Below are positions 14,211-24,739 of a stretch of DNA of 38,026 bases, piece by piece. The notes below the pieces were generated by a model. It was not told the DNA's origin, did no database searches, and saw only the letters and a list, made by a program, of their open reading frames with translations. Source of the stretch: Desulfobacteraceae bacterium (lineage in GTDB: Bacteria > Desulfobacterota > Desulfobacteria > Desulfobacterales > UBA5852); assembly GCA_014237395.1 (NCBI GenBank), contig JABZFP010000026.1:1-38026 (forward strand), in the 5' to 3' direction. A program made the position numbers and the translations under genes. The number at the start of each line of letters is the position of its first letter. Position 1 is the first letter of the stretch.

Positions 14211-14639
14211 CTACCAGTTATCGTTAATCCGCGTTAACAGGCGGACCACCTGCTTTCTTTCTTCCTTCGGCATATCCTTGTAAACCCGCGCGATCAGCTT
14301 GCGGCTGATGTCAATCAGATCGGGTTTCAGGGCTCGCCCCTTCGGGGTCAGGGAAACCCTGAACACCCTTGAATCTTGGTCGTCCCTGGTTTTTACCGCA
14401 AACCCGAGTTGGACCAGCTTGTCCACCAGGGTGGTGACCGTGGATTTTTTGCGGTCCACCAGGTCGGCCAGCTCTTTCATGGTGGGCTGGTCACTTGTAA
14501 ACAAAGCAAGAAGAAGGTCGCCGTGGATGGGTTTGAGGCCGTGAAGCCCCCGGGCCGCAAGCTCCGCCGTGATCAGCCGGTTGGCCTTTTCTCTTATCCG
14601 TTCGATCAGCGAGATAATGAAGTCGGTTTCATGATCCAT
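14211..14639 (-). CDS. MarR family transcriptional regulator
   Basis: This 142-residue winged-helix repressor is typical in size. The recognition region TMKELADLVDRKKSTVTTLV and the wing DDQDSRVFRVSLTPKG are clear, flanked by dimerisation helices. A longer frame begins at 14660, but that ATG lies inside the promoter spacer. TTGACA (14674-14669), 17 bp, TATTCA (14651-14646) place transcription start on the A of the ATG at 14639, so a leaderless mRNA is predicted from that codon. The spacer palindrome indicates autorepression. A second operator lies before the downstream DUF6125 gene, 63 nt beyond its stop. The ligand is unknown. Confidence 0.88.
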   Translation of the reverse strand: MDHETDFIISLIERIREKANRLITAELAARGLHGLKPIHGDLLLALFTSDQPTMKELADLVDRKKSTVTTLVDKLVQLGFAVKTRDDQDSRVFRVSLTPKGRALKPDLIDISRKLIARVYKDMPKEERKQVVRLLTRINDNW

Positions 14640-14645
14640 GGCAGA

Positions 14646-14674
14646 TGAATAGTCCGACATCGAACTATTGTCAA
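14646..14674 (-). promoter_or_regulatory. marR promoter with operator in the spacer
   Basis: On the minus strand, TTGACA and TATTCA are spaced by 17 bp. The spacer and box edges form a 22-bp palindrome (14648-14669) with two mismatched pairs, centred on CGACATCG. The expected transcription start is position 14639, the A of an in-frame ATG. Confidence 0.75.
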
Positions 14675-14769
14675 GGCTAGATTAACTTTCCGAATTCCTT
14701 TCCAACATGTCGTATACCAGCGATGAGAAAGTGCATCCGCAGGGAAGACAACATCACACTTCTATCGGC

Positions 14770-17700
14770 TTATGAGCTCCGGTCGGCCGGCTTGGCTTCC
14801 ACCATCTTCCGCAGTGCCCGGGCGGTGTGGGTGTCGACGCCCTTTTTCAGCCATTCCTCCGGCGAGCCCGTGGCCACGATCCGTCCACCCTGATCCCCGC
14901 CGTCCGGCCCCAGATCGATGAGGTAGTCCGCGGCCCGGATGAATTCCAAATTATGTTCGATCACAGCCACGGTGTGCCCTTGGTCCACCAGGCTTTGGAG
15001 CACGTCCAGCAGGCGGGTCACGTCGGCCAGGTGCAGGCCGGTGGTGGGTTCGTCCAGGATGAAAAAGGTCTTGCCACGGCCGGGTTTGGCCAACTGGCGG
15101 GCCAGCTTGATGCGCTGGGCCTCCCCTCCGGACAGGGTCGGGCTGGGCTGGCCCAGGTGCAGATAGCCAAGACCGATGTCGCAGACGAACTGCACCGGCA
15201 TGCGGATGGCAGGAATGGCGCTGAAGAACTGCAGCGCTTCGGCAAAGGTCATGTCCAGCACATCGCCGATGGTCTTGCCGCGGTAGCTCACCGCCAGGGT
15301 CTCAGGGTTAAAGCGTGTGCCCCGGCAGGTGTCGCAGAGCACATAAACGTCGGGCAGGAAGCTCATGGCCACCTTGGGGTGCCCCTGGCCCTGACAGGCC
15401 TCACAGCGTCCCCCGCTGAGATTGAACGAAAAGCGTCCCGGCGCATAGCCTCGGGAACGGGCTTCGGGGGTCCGGGCAAAGAGCTGCCGGATGTCGGAAA
15501 GAAAGCCTACGTAGGACGCCGGCACCGAACGAGGGGTGCGCCCGATGGGGCTGTGATCCACTTCCAGGATGCGGTCGATCTGCTGCCAGCCCGTGATGCT
15601 TTGGCAGGGACCGGCCGGATCATCACGGTCGTGCAGCTTGTTGGCCAGGTTCTTGTAAAGCACTTCCTTGAGCAGGGATGACTTGCCCGACCCGGAAACA
15701 CCGGTGACGCCGATCAGGCATCCCAGCGGAAAATCCACCCGAAGGCGCTTGAGGTTATTGGCGGCGGCCCCCTTAACGCTGATTTTGGGCTGCTTACGGT
15801 AGAGCCGTCGGCGGGATCCGCTGTCGTGCTGGACGTTGCCGATAAAGGCACCCGTAATGGATTCCGCGGCCTTTTTAAGATCTTCAAGGGTGCCCTGGGC
15901 CACGATGCGGCCCCCCTGGCTGCCGGCCCCGGGACCCAGATCGATAAGGGTGTCGGCCGCCTGGATGGTTTCCTCGTCGTGTTCCACCACCACGATGGTG
16001 TTCCCCCGGTCGCGCAAATCCTTGAGGGCTTTGACCAGGATGCCGTTGTCTTTCGGGTGCAGTCCGATGGTGGGCTCGTCCAGGACGTAGATGACGCCGG
16101 TGAGGTTGGACCCCAGCTGGGCCGCCAGGCGCACCCGCTGGGCCTCGCCGCCGGAAAGGGTTTCGCCGCTGCGGCCCAGCGCCAGGTAGCCCAGGCCCAA
16201 ATGGTTGAGCAGCCGCAGACGGGAACGGATCTCCCCCATCACCGGTTCGGCCACAGCGGCCTGGTGAGCGGAAAAGCGCCATTTGGCAAGCGTTTTTTCA
16301 AGGCGCTGGGCGGGCTGCTGCACCAGCTCGCCGATGGACTGGTTGCGGACCCGCACCGCGAGCGCTTCGGGACGCAGGCGGGTCCCCTGGCAGGCCGCAC
16401 AGGTCGTTCCGGGGCGGTCGTCGTCTTCATGCCCCTCGACGCCCAACCCGCCGCAGCGGGGGCAGGCGCCCTGCTTGCTGTTGAAGGAGAACAGGCGCGG
16501 ATCCGGTTTTTCCACCCCGATACCGCAGGAGGGGCAGATCCCGTGGCGGCTGAAGATTTCTTCCTGTCGACCCTTGATGACGATCAGGCTGCCATCCCCT
16601 TCCTTGAGGGCCCGGGCCACCAGCCCTTCCCGATCCCCGGCGGACAGGCTGCCGATGACCAGATCGATGGTATGCTCATGGTAGCGGCTCAGGGCGATGT
16701 CCGGGGTGATGCGCACCAACTCACCGTCCACCCGGGCGCGCCGGATGCCTTTTTTTACGGCCAGTTTGAAGACATCCTTGTGAAATCCCTTGCGGCCGGC
16801 GATCTTGGGCGCCAGGATCCAGCCGGCGCCTTTGGGATAGCGGGCATTCAGCTGGTTCAGGATGTCCTGCGGCGACTGGGCCGTGAGGGGCCGGTTGCAG
16901 CCGGTGCAGTGCGGTGTGCCCAGTTTGGAAAACAGCAGGCGCAGAAAATGGTAGATTTCCGTCAGGGTGGCCACGGTGGAGCGTCGGCTGGCGTGGCTGA
17001 CACGCTGCTCAATCGCGACCGTGGGGGCCAGGCCGCTGACGAGGTCCACATCGGGCCTTTCCAGAATTTTCATGTATTGGCGCACATACGGGGCCAGGCT
17101 TTCCAGGTAGCGGCGCTGACCTTCGGCAAACAGGATGTCGAAAGCCAGGGTGGACTTGCCCGATCCGGACACGCCGGTCAGCACCACCAGCTCCTTGTGG
17201 GGGATTTCGACATTGACGTTCCGGAGGTTGTGCTCCCGGGCGCCCCGAATGCGGATAGCATCCGCGGGACGCCCGGTGTCATACGTTGTGCGGACTTCCT
17301 TCACTTGGGAGGCGGTTTTTCGGACGCTGATATTTTTTTTCGGTGCCAGGGCTTCTTTAAGATAGCGGCCCGTGTGCGAACCCTTGGAGCGGACGATCGT
17401 CTCCGGCGACCCGGCCGCGACGACCCGGCCGCCCCGGTCACCGCCTTCCGGCCCGAGATCGATCACCCAGTCGGCGGCCTTGATGACGTCCAGGTGGTGC
17501 TCGATCACGAGGACGCTATGGCCCCGGTCCACCAGGGTCTGGAGGGCGTTCAGCAGGATCCGGATATCCTCGAAATGCAGACCGGTGGTGGGTTCGTCAA
17601 AGATGAGCAGGCGGCCCAGGCCATCGTCCCGGGTCCGTCCGGGGGCCAGATAGCGGGAAAGCTTGAGGCGTTGGGCCTCCCCGCCGGAAAGGGTGTTGAG

Positions 17701-20142
17701 GGGCTGGCCCAGCCGCAGGTATCCCAGCCCCACTTCGGCCAGGGGGGCCAGGGTGGCGACGATCTTGCGCCGGTCGGCAAAGAAATCCAGGGCCTGGTCC
17801 ACGGTCATCTGCAGAATGTCGTCCACGTTGCGGTCCCGGTAGCGGACCGAAAGGATTTCCGCGGTGAAGCGCCGGCCGTGGCACTGGGGGCAGGCTACGT
17901 AGACATCCGAGAGGAACTGCATTTCGATTTTTTCGAAGCCGTCCCCTTTGCAGGTGGGGCAGCGGCCGCCGTCCACATTGAAAGAGAAATGCCCGGGTCC
18001 GAAGCCCATCTCCCGGGCATCGGCGGTGTCGGCCAGCAGCCGCCGGATGGGGTCCATGGCTTTGGTGTAGGTCAGAGCGTTGGCGCGGGGCGTGCGGCCG
18101 ATAGGGCGCTGGTCCACCAGCACCACGTCCGCAATCTGCCCGGCACCGGTAAGTTTCTTGTGGCGGCCGGGTTTACCCTGGGGATCGCCGAGGTCTTTCT
18201 TTAGCGTGCGATAGAGAATATCGTCGGCCAGGGTGGACTTGCCCGACCCGGACACGCCGGTCAGGCAGACCAGCAGCCCCAGGGGGATGTCCACGTCGAT
18301 GCTTTGGAGGTTGTGTTCGGCGGCCCCCCGGATGTGCAATTGATGATGCTTGACCGGCAGACGTCGATTTGCAGGGAACGGGATGGTGCGCTGGCCCCGC
18401 AGGTACTGGCCGGTCAACGAGCCGTTGACGCCGGTGGTGGGGCCGAAATACTGGACTTCCCCCCCCTTTTCGCCGGCCAGGGGTCCGAGATCCAGCAGGT
18501 AGTCACTGGCCCGGATAATATCGGGGTCGTGTTCCACCACCACCACGGTGTTGCCCAGCTTGCGCAGTCCCTTGAGAATGCGAATCAGGCGATGGTTGTC
18601 CCGGGGATGCAGCCCAATGCTGGGTTCGTCCAGGACATAAAGGGTGTTCACCAGGGAGGAGCCCAGCGCAGACGCCAGTGCCACGCGCTGGACCTCTCCG
18701 CCGGACAGGGTGCGTGACTGGCGGTCCAGGGTCAAATAGCCCAGCCCCACGTCCTGGAGGTAGCGCAGCCGGCTGCGAACCTCGTCCAGGACCAGGCGGT
18801 CGGCTTCGTTGTCGATCCCCTCTTCCATGGCATCGAAGAAGGTCCGTGCCGTGTCGATGTTCATGGCGTACACGGCGGCAATGTCCTGCCCATTCAGGCG
18901 GTACAGCAGGGTTGCGGCCTGGAAGCGCGTGCCGCGGCATTCCGGGCAAACGTCATAGCTTCTGTAGCGCGAGAGAAAGACCCGCACGGGCATCTTGTAG
19001 GTCTTGGTTTCCAGCCACTGGAAGAATCCCCGGATACCATAATAGTCGTCCTGACCGTCGATGATGGCCCGCTGCTGGTGTTTTTTCAGTTTGCGGAAAG
19101 GGATATCGGCGGGGATGCCGGCCTGGCGGCAGAAATCCATCAGGTCGTCGAATTCCATGCGGTGATTGCCACCGGCTTCGGTGCCACCCCAGGGTTTGAC
19201 GGCCCCGTCGGCCAGGGAACGCCCCGGCTCGGGGATGATGAGATCCAGATCGATATCGATCACCCGCCCGAAGCCGCGGCAGGTGTCGCAGGCCCCGATG
19301 GGGCTGTTAAACGAAAACAGGTTGGGCAGGGGCGCGGCATAAGACTGATCACAGCGGGCGCAGTGCCGGGTGGCGCTGAAATCGAGGCGGTCGGTATCCG
19401 TGTGCACGGTGAGGCGTCCGTTACCGAACCGGGCGGCCATCTCCAGGGAATCCAGGATGCGCTGCCGCCGCTCGGGACTAAAAACGACCCGGTCGGCCAC
19501 AATTTCCGGGTGGGTGTTCGTTCCCTTGGGGATCCAGGTGTCAATGGCTTCGGTTTGGCTGTCCACATAAATGCGGTCAAAACCAAGGCGCCGCAGGGTC
19601 CGCCGCACCTGTTCGGGATCGGGAGGCCCGTTGTCGACGCTGGGTTCGACAAACCGGTCGGCGTCGAACGGGAAGGTCAGCACCAGTCGGCTGTCTTTGG
19701 GCAGGCCCTGCAGACGGTCCCAGATGATCTGGGGCGTTTCCGGAATCACGGGCTGGCCGCAGGACGCGCAATGCAATGTGCCCAGGCGGGCATAGAGGAG
19801 TTTGACGTAATCGGTGACCTCGGTCATGGTGCCCACAGTGGAACGGGAGGTGCGCACGGGGTCTTTGCGGTCGATGGCGATGGCCGGGGGAATGCCCGTG
19901 ATGCTTTCCACTTGTGGGCGATCCATGCGGTCCATGAATTGCCGGGCATAGGGTGAAAAGGTTTCCACGTAGCGCCGTTGTCCCTCGGCATAGAGCGTGT
20001 CCAGGGCCAGGGAGGACTTGCCCGATCCGCTGACGCCCGTGACCACGGTGAAGCGGTGCAGGGGGATGTCCAGATCGAGGTTTTTGAGATTGTGCTGGCG
20101 GGCCCCCTTGATTTTGATGGCCGGATCATTCATTTTTAACAT
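14770..20142 (-). CDS. uvrA: Tandem-duplicated excinuclease ABC subunit A (UvrA)
   Basis: This is the damage-recognition ATPase of nucleotide excision repair, here 1790 residues against the usual ~940. Two full UvrA units are fused, about 1-950 and 960-1790. Four Walker A motifs GVSGSGKS occur at about 36, 629, 991 and 1482. Four ABC signatures (LSGGEVQR and three LSGGEAQR) occur at about 480, 820, 1331 and 1673. CxxC zinc modules appear in each half (for example [32 protein letters not shown]). The fusion could act as an intramolecular equivalent of the UvrA dimer. Chlamydial UvrA is also about this long, from memory. No uvrB or uvrC is nearby. No strong ribosome binding site marks the start; ATG at 20133 is an alternative. 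Confidence 0.93.
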   Translation of the reverse strand: MLKMNDPAIKIKGARQHNLKNLDLDIPLHRFTVVTGVSGSGKSSLALDTLYAEGQRRYVETFSPYARQFMDRMDRPQVESITGIPPAIAIDRKDPVRTSRSTVGTMTEVTDYVKLLYARLGTLHCASCGQPVIPETPQIIWDRLQGLPKDSRLVLTFPFDADRFVEPSVDNGPPDPEQVRRTLRRLGFDRIYVDSQTEAIDTWIPKGTNTHPEIVADRVVFSPERRQRILDSLEMAARFGNGRLTVHTDTDRLDFSATRHCARCDQSYAAPLPNLFSFNSPIGACDTCRGFGRVIDIDLDLIIPEPGRSLADGAVKPWGGTEAGGNHRMEFDDLMDFCRQAGIPADIPFRKLKKHQQRAIIDGQDDYYGIRGFFQWLETKTYKMPVRVFLSRYRSYDVCPECRGTRFQAATLLYRLNGQDIAAVYAMNIDTARTFFDAMEEGIDNEADRLVLDEVRSRLRYLQDVGLGYLTLDRQSRTLSGGEVQRVALASALGSSLVNTLYVLDEPSIGLHPRDNHRLIRILKGLRKLGNTVVVVEHDPDIIRASDYLLDLGPLAGEKGGEVQYFGPTTGVNGSLTGQYLRGQRTIPFPANRRLPVKHHQLHIRGAAEHNLQSIDVDIPLGLLVCLTGVSGSGKSTLADDILYRTLKKDLGDPQGKPGRHKKLTGAGQIADVVLVDQRPIGRTPRANALTYTKAMDPIRRLLADTADAREMGFGPGHFSFNVDGGRCPTCKGDGFEKIEMQFLSDVYVACPQCHGRRFTAEILSVRYRDRNVDDILQMTVDQALDFFADRRKIVATLAPLAEVGLGYLRLGQPLNTLSGGEAQRLKLSRYLAPGRTRDDGLGRLLIFDEPTTGLHFEDIRILLNALQTLVDRGHSVLVIEHHLDVIKAADWVIDLGPEGGDRGGRVVAAGSPETIVRSKGSHTGRYLKEALAPKKNISVRKTASQVKEVRTTYDTGRPADAIRIRGAREHNLRNVNVEIPHKELVVLTGVSGSGKSTLAFDILFAEGQRRYLESLAPYVRQYMKILERPDVDLVSGLAPTVAIEQRVSHASRRSTVATLTEIYHFLRLLFSKLGTPHCTGCNRPLTAQSPQDILNQLNARYPKGAGWILAPKIAGRKGFHKDVFKLAVKKGIRRARVDGELVRITPDIALSRYHEHTIDLVIGSLSAGDREGLVARALKEGDGSLIVIKGRQEEIFSRHGICPSCGIGVEKPDPRLFSFNSKQGACPRCGGLGVEGHEDDDRPGTTCAACQGTRLRPEALAVRVRNQSIGELVQQPAQRLEKTLAKWRFSAHQAAVAEPVMGEIRSRLRLLNHLGLGYLALGRSGETLSGGEAQRVRLAAQLGSNLTGVIYVLDEPTIGLHPKDNGILVKALKDLRDRGNTIVVVEHDEETIQAADTLIDLGPGAGSQGGRIVAQGTLEDLKKAAESITGAFIGNVQHDSGSRRRLYRKQPKISVKGAAANNLKRLRVDFPLGCLIGVTGVSGSGKSSLLKEVLYKNLANKLHDRDDPAGPCQSITGWQQIDRILEVDHSPIGRTPRSVPASYVGFLSDIRQLFARTPEARSRGYAPGRFSFNLSGGRCEACQGQGHPKVAMSFLPDVYVLCDTCRGTRFNPETLAVSYRGKTIGDVLDMTFAEALQFFSAIPAIRMPVQFVCDIGLGYLHLGQPSPTLSGGEAQRIKLARQLAKPGRGKTFFILDEPTTGLHLADVTRLLDVLQSLVDQGHTVAVIEHNLEFIRAADYLIDLGPDGGDQGGRIVATGSPEEWLKKGVDTHTARALRKMVEAKPADRSS

Positions 20143-20318
20143 GGTGTATATATCGTTTTTTGAAAGCGATTCTGTATCGGGTGAACATCACTCGGGTTGC
20201 CCCGGTGCCGGGCCAGTGACAATAGTAACCATTGTGGCGTGAAATCAAAGCCGGCGGTAATGCCATTGACGGTTGTCCCCGTCGTGGCGACCGCGCCAAA
20301 GCCCGGGTATCTTTTTAA
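20143..20318. other. Divergent intergenic region between uvrA and the J-domain gene
   Basis: These 176 bp should hold promoters for both directions. No clear -35/-10 pair, operator palindrome or SOS box could be supported by eye. Confidence 0.4.
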
Positions 20319-21089
20319 TTGTGTCAGAGAGACGCTTGCAACGTGACATCCACCGCTGCCCCCAAACAATTGACGCCTGTGCCGGAGGGAAGGGCCTGCC
20401 TGTCCTGCGGAACGCGGGAAAACATGCGCCGTCGTAAATATTGCTCGGTGGCCTGCCGGCAGCGCCTGCACTACAAACTCCAGGTGCGCACCGGTTTGCT
20501 CAAGGCGCTCCAGACCCGCTATGCGACATTTCATTTTGATGATCGGGTGATCGTACTGGATCTTTTGCCTTACGGCCGGCAGGAAATTTTCAGTTTTCTT
20601 TTTGCACGGCGCCCCGGCGTGGCGCCGGCCGACGATTTCAGCCAGATGGCCAATGTGCTGGGCAGCGACTGGTGGGCTGAACGGCGGCGTACCCACAAGA
20701 AGTATCGCGCCTCCCAGCATCTCCTGCGGCATGCCCGGCAGGGTGCCGCCGATATCCACGCGGTCATGCCCGTTGAAGAACGCCGGGCCGTCATAAAAGA
20801 CAATTTATTGATTCAACTGAAAATTGATCGCAAAGAGCTGGATTCTCACGATCTGGATAAAGTGCTGAAAAAAGCCTACCGACAGCAGGCCAAACGGCAC
20901 CATCCCGATCGGGGCGGGAAACCGGATGCCTTCCGCCGGCTTCAAAAGGCTTACGAAACACTCATGGAGTGGGCCGAGAACCCTTCCTTCACACGGCGCC
21001 GTGGATTCCCGGACAAGTGGTTCTACGACGGCGAAACCAACCGCTGGGTGCAGCCCGTACCCGTTTCCCGGGCCCGGAACGGCCGCTGA
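20319..21089 (+). CDS. J-domain protein with N-terminal zinc-finger-like motif
   Basis: A ~256-residue protein. Near the N-terminus CLSCGTRENMRRRKYCSVAC forms a four-cysteine, likely zinc-binding knuckle. A middle region without a recognised domain follows. The C-terminus holds a J domain at about 170-225, with the HPD tripeptide in KRHHPDRGGKPDAFRRLQ (about 194). J domains stimulate DnaK ATPase, so this is probably a specialised co-chaperone. It lacks the G/F and CxxCxGxG regions of true DnaJ. The start is uncertain: TTG at 20319 or GTG at 20343. The next gene begins two bases after its stop, indicating one operon. Confidence 0.75.
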   Translation: MCQRDACNVTSTAAPKQLTPVPEGRACLSCGTRENMRRRKYCSVACRQRLHYKLQVRTGLLKALQTRYATFHFDDRVIVLDLLPYGRQEIFSFLFARRPGVAPADDFSQMANVLGSDWWAERRRTHKKYRASQHLLRHARQGAADIHAVMPVEERRAVIKDNLLIQLKIDRKELDSHDLDKVLKKAYRQQAKRHHPDRGGKPDAFRRLQKAYETLMEWAENPSFTRRRGFPDKWFYDGETNRWVQPVPVSRARNGR

Positions 21090-21090
21090 G

Positions 21091-21663
21091 ATGGGGTTGC
21101 GATCGCGGGTGTCATCAGAACATGAACGGTTTTTAGGGCTTGGAGATGTGTCCGTGCCTTGGTCGACGGAGGCGCTCTGGCACGCGGCCCAGGACGCGTT
21201 TCGTTGCAGCCTGTCGCAAGGGCCGGTCCGCATGGCGGCCGCGCGGCGGAGTGCCGATCGGCTCGCCCATCAACTCGGTCTCCTGGACGATTGGTTTGAA
21301 GATCTGGCGGCCACCACCTGCAAGGGCTGCCCGGACCCCTGCTGCAACCACGCCAAAGTCTGGCTGGATTTCCAGGACCTGCTTTTCATCCACCTTCATC
21401 ATGAAACCCTGCCCCCGTACCAGCTGCGCCGGAACCTGCACGAGCGTTGCCGCTTCCTGGGATTGCACGGCTGCACCCTGCCGCGCTTGTCCCGGCCCTG
21501 GATCTGCACCTGGTATATCTGTCCGACCCAGCGCCAGGTTTTCGAGAGGGACGTCCCCGGCGGGATGGTGCAGATCACGGCTGTGTTGCCCCGTGTCAAA
21601 TCCCTGCGGCAGGAAATGGAACGGTGCTTCCTGACGGCGCTGGGGCTGACGGCGGCGGTTTGA
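21091..21663 (+). CDS. YkgJ-like cysteine-cluster protein
   Basis: A 190-residue protein whose cysteines follow the YkgJ/UPF0153 pattern: CKGCPDPCC at about 77-85, then CRFLGLHGCTLPRLSRPWIC and WYICPT at about 121-147. This family is thought to chelate zinc or iron; enzymatic roles are unproven. The N-terminal ~70 residues have no recognised domain. The ATG at 21091 follows the J-domain gene stop by one base, so translation is probably coupled and the two may work together. It is convergent with the TPP-enzyme gene. Confidence 0.62.
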   Translation: MGLRSRVSSEHERFLGLGDVSVPWSTEALWHAAQDAFRCSLSQGPVRMAAARRSADRLAHQLGLLDDWFEDLAATTCKGCPDPCCNHAKVWLDFQDLLFIHLHHETLPPYQLRRNLHERCRFLGLHGCTLPRLSRPWICTWYICPTQRQVFERDVPGGMVQITAVLPRVKSLRQEMERCFLTALGLTAAV

Positions 21664-21745
21664 TTTACCCCTCTCGACCCCCTATGCTCCTGGCAAATTG
21701 TCAAATGAAGGATGGGCAACCCCGTGTTGTCTGAACCCCAAGCGC

Positions 21746-23488
21746 CTACATGGAAATGGAGCCGTCGCGGAAACCGGTGCGGCCGATGTGAACGTTGATC
21801 AGTACCGGTCGGCCACCGGCCGCTGTCCGGCGGGCGTCCTCCAGGGCCGGCACGATTTCTTCCGGCCGTGCGATACGGATGCCCTTGGCCCCCAACCCCT
21901 CCACCACTTGGTCATAGGCCGTGGGCGCCAGTACCGTGGCGACATCATCCTGCAGATACGTCACCTGGTCCCGGGCGATCTGGGACCAGCCGGCATCATT
22001 GCCGACCACGGCGATAACCGGCAGCTTGTGACGGACCAGCGTGTCGAATTCGGCCAAGGTGTAGCCGGCCGATCCGTCCCCGTAAATCAGCCAGACTTCC
22101 GCGTCGGGCCGGCAGAGCTTGGCCCCGGCCGCAAAGCCGGCGCCCACCCCCAGGGTGCCGAACACCCCCGGATCGAGCCAGGACAGCGGCCCCCGCGGCC
22201 GCAGGGTGTAGGCGGCGGACGCCACAAAATCGCCGCCGTCCGCCACTAGCAACGCGCTGTCGTCCAGAAAAGCATCCAGGGTTTTCAGGAAATGGAGCGG
22301 ATTGATACCGTCCACCGCTTCGTCGGCCTGGGCCTGAATGGCGGCTTCGCGCTCCGCTTCACGCTTTCGCAGACGGTCTATCCAGGGGGTCCACCGTTCC
22401 TGGGGGAAAGTTCCTTCTTCAGCCAGTGCTGCCAGAAATCGTCCGGGATCGGCGGCCACGGCCAGTTGCGGTGTCCGGTTCAACCTCAGATCGCGGCGAC
22501 TGCGATTGACGCCGATCAGCGTGGCCTGACGGGCAATGGCGCGGCCGTAGTCCAGGCGAAAATCGCAGGGCATGCCCGCGATAAGGACGGTGTCGGCAGC
22601 CTTGAGGGCTTTGCGGCGCTGGTGCCGCATGACCAGAGGATGGTCGCAGCCCATGAGACCCCGGGCCATACCGGTGAGGTATACCGGCAGGCCGATCTGC
22701 GCCAGTGCCCGGGCCAGGGCGGGCGCCTGGGCGGCCTGTAACAGGGCCTGGCTGCCCACAATGGCAACGGGTTGGCGGCTTTGCCGGAGGATATCCGCCG
22801 CTTTCGTGATGAGCGCGGCGTCGATGGCCGTTTCCGTGGGGGACCAGGGGCCGGCCTCCATGGTTTCAAAACTGCAGGCGAACATGCGGTCCACATGACG
22901 GCCCAGGTAGGCCTTGAGCAGGCGTTCCCGCAAGGTGGGGGGCGGAGTGTCCTGTTTTTGGCCGCCGTACCATTCGCGGACCATGCTTTCCGGGTAAAGA
23001 AGGTCGATCGGACATTCCACGAACACCGGACCCGGCACGCCGGAGGTCGCGGTCTGAAATGCGGATTCCAGCACCGGCAGGATATCGCAATTGCGTTTGA
23101 TGGTGAGGGCTTGTTTGACGACGGGTCGCAGCAGGCTCATCTGATCGATGTCCTGCAGCGCGCCGCGGCCTTTCAGCACCGTGGGCGCTGCCCCACCGAT
23201 CAGGATGACCGGCGATTGCGCCATGGCGGCGTTTTTCAAAGCGGTGATGGTATTGGTGACACCGGGGCCGGCCGTCACGGCCGCCACCCCGGGCCGGCCG
23301 GTCAGCCGGGAAACCGCATCGGCGGCAAACACGGCGTTGGCTTCGTGCCGCATGTCCACGATGCGAATGCCGGCGGCTTTGGCGGCGACCAGAATCGGTG
23401 ATATGTGCCCCCCGCAGAGCGTAAACAGACAGGCCACCTGGCGTTCGGCCAGAAAGCGGGCCACAATCACACCGCCGTGGAGATCCAT
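21746..23488 (-). CDS. TPP-dependent enzyme of the ILVBL / 2-hydroxyacyl-CoA lyase 2 type
   Basis: A 580-residue thiamine pyrophosphate enzyme with the three-domain acetolactate-synthase architecture. The catalytic glutamate is Glu49 in [14 protein letters not shown]. The TPP/Mg motif [13 protein letters not shown] (about 470) ends in GNDAGW. The sequence resembles, as I recall it, human ILVBL (HACL2): the N-terminal [42 protein letters not shown] and the C-terminal [10 protein letters not shown] all fit. That family cleaves 2-hydroxyacyl-CoAs rather than making acetolactate. ATG at 23488 is preferred, with AGGA nine bases upstream; the frame extends to 23548 but would overlap the upstream gene. 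It is the last gene of the division cluster strand. Confidence 0.85.
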   Translation of the reverse strand: MDLHGGVIVARFLAERQVACLFTLCGGHISPILVAAKAAGIRIVDMRHEANAVFAADAVSRLTGRPGVAAVTAGPGVTNTITALKNAAMAQSPVILIGGAAPTVLKGRGALQDIDQMSLLRPVVKQALTIKRNCDILPVLESAFQTATSGVPGPVFVECPIDLLYPESMVREWYGGQKQDTPPPTLRERLLKAYLGRHVDRMFACSFETMEAGPWSPTETAIDAALITKAADILRQSRQPVAIVGSQALLQAAQAPALARALAQIGLPVYLTGMARGLMGCDHPLVMRHQRRKALKAADTVLIAGMPCDFRLDYGRAIARQATLIGVNRSRRDLRLNRTPQLAVAADPGRFLAALAEEGTFPQERWTPWIDRLRKREAEREAAIQAQADEAVDGINPLHFLKTLDAFLDDSALLVADGGDFVASAAYTLRPRGPLSWLDPGVFGTLGVGAGFAAGAKLCRPDAEVWLIYGDGSAGYTLAEFDTLVRHKLPVIAVVGNDAGWSQIARDQVTYLQDDVATVLAPTAYDQVVEGLGAKGIRIARPEEIVPALEDARRTAAGGRPVLINVHIGRTGFRDGSISM

Positions 23489-23528
23489 GATGCGTCCTGT
23501 TCTCTGGGCCCGGTGCTGCCCAACCGGG

Positions 23529-24572
23529 TCAGCCGATAATGTGAACAATTTGCGAGGCGGGTACCAGTTGCACCTGCTTCTGGAGTTCGGGCAGCATTTC
23601 CTTGAAGATCTTGACGGTCAGGCGGTGGGGATGGGCAATGGCAACCGCCTGACCGTGTTTCCGGGCTTCTTTTGCCAGAAGGCGAAATTGTTTGCGGATA
23701 AACGCCGCTTCCTGAAAGTGATCGAGAAAGATGTCCCGTTCGGCAAACGGCACCTGAAACATGTGGGCCGACGGGCGGCAGATGGTATCGGCCGTGGAGC
23801 GGCTGTCGATAAAATAGAGGTCCCGTTTTTTGATGACGGAAAAAACCTGGTACATGCGGCTCGATTCGGTGGTGAGTTGGGAGCCCATGTGATTGTTAAC
23901 GCCGCGGACACCCGGGAGCTGGTCGAGGTTGCGCTCCAACTGGGTGATCAGCTCGTCGGCCGTCATGGTGGACAGCAGCGCTCCCGGACCGGGATTGACG
24001 GACGGGTATTCCTGGGGTTCCATGGGTTGATGAAGCATCAGTTCAAGGCCCTGGGCCTTGATTTCTTTGACAAGGGTGTCTCCGAAGGGGCTGTCGGGCA
24101 ACACCGAAAAGGTCAGGGGAACCTTGAAGGCCATGAACTTGCGTGCCAAACCCCGGTCGTAGCCGATGTCATCGATGATGATGGCCACCCGGGGCAGGCC
24201 GGCTGCCGGACGATCGGGCCGGATCGGAGTCCGGGGACGATCGGCCTTCTCTTTGGCAGGGTAAATTTCATAAACCGGCGGCTTGACCGGGGCGGCCGCT
24301 TTTGGGGGTGGAGGCGCCACCTTACGGGGTTTGGGCGGTGGTGTTGTTTTTTGGGCGGTGACGGGCGCCTTGGTCCGGTCGACGGCGGGGGCCGTTCCGG
24401 GTGCCGGCGGCAGGTAGCGCTGCAGCAGCAGGCCGGCCCCCACGACAATCGCCACCAGGAGCGCCAAAGCCACCGCAATTTTGATCCCGGTCCCGCGCGG
24501 AATGGCCTTCTTTTTGGCTTTACGGCGGGTCTTGGGCGATGCTTTTTTCGGCTTTTTTTTGGGGGTGCTCAT
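23529..24572 (-). CDS. Divergent polysaccharide deacetylase (YibQ family)
   Basis: A 347-residue membrane-anchored envelope protein. A Lys/Arg-rich cytoplasmic start and one transmembrane helix ([19 protein letters not shown], about 29-48) are followed by a Pro/Ala/Lys-rich linker to about residue 120. The divergent polysaccharide deacetylase domain (PF04748) then runs from about 128 to the end, with [32 protein letters not shown] and FIDSRST blocks. In E. coli yibQ also follows envC, so the position after envC-ctpA supports the call. The likely role is carbohydrate processing at the cell wall. Catalytic activity is unproven in the family. Confidence 0.87.
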   Translation of the reverse strand: MSTPKKKPKKASPKTRRKAKKKAIPRGTGIKIAVALALLVAIVVGAGLLLQRYLPPAPGTAPAVDRTKAPVTAQKTTPPPKPRKVAPPPPKAAAPVKPPVYEIYPAKEKADRPRTPIRPDRPAAGLPRVAIIIDDIGYDRGLARKFMAFKVPLTFSVLPDSPFGDTLVKEIKAQGLELMLHQPMEPQEYPSVNPGPGALLSTMTADELITQLERNLDQLPGVRGVNNHMGSQLTTESSRMYQVFSVIKKRDLYFIDSRSTADTICRPSAHMFQVPFAERDIFLDHFQEAAFIRKQFRLLAKEARKHGQAVAIAHPHRLTVKIFKEMLPELQKQVQLVPASQIVHIIG

Positions 24573-24739
24573 ACAGGTCGGTCTCTATGCGGTTGCCGGC
24601 GGTTGGTCGATCATTTGGCAGGGCCGGATTTGACCGGCCCGATTTGAATCGAACGCCATCCGGGGCGGCCGAGACTCCGGCAATGGGGCAAATGCCCGTC
24701 GACAGGCTCGGCCGATCGCTGACGTGCGGGCGGCGTTGG

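Noticed and set aside
14660..14660. Upstream ATG as the marR start
   Set aside because: It lies inside the promoter spacer between the -35 and -10 boxes, so it would not be on the transcript.
14827..19956. Long plus-strand open frames opposite uvrA (up to ~790 codons)
   Set aside because: They are shadow frames of the GC-rich uvrA gene; its motifs are unambiguous on the minus strand.
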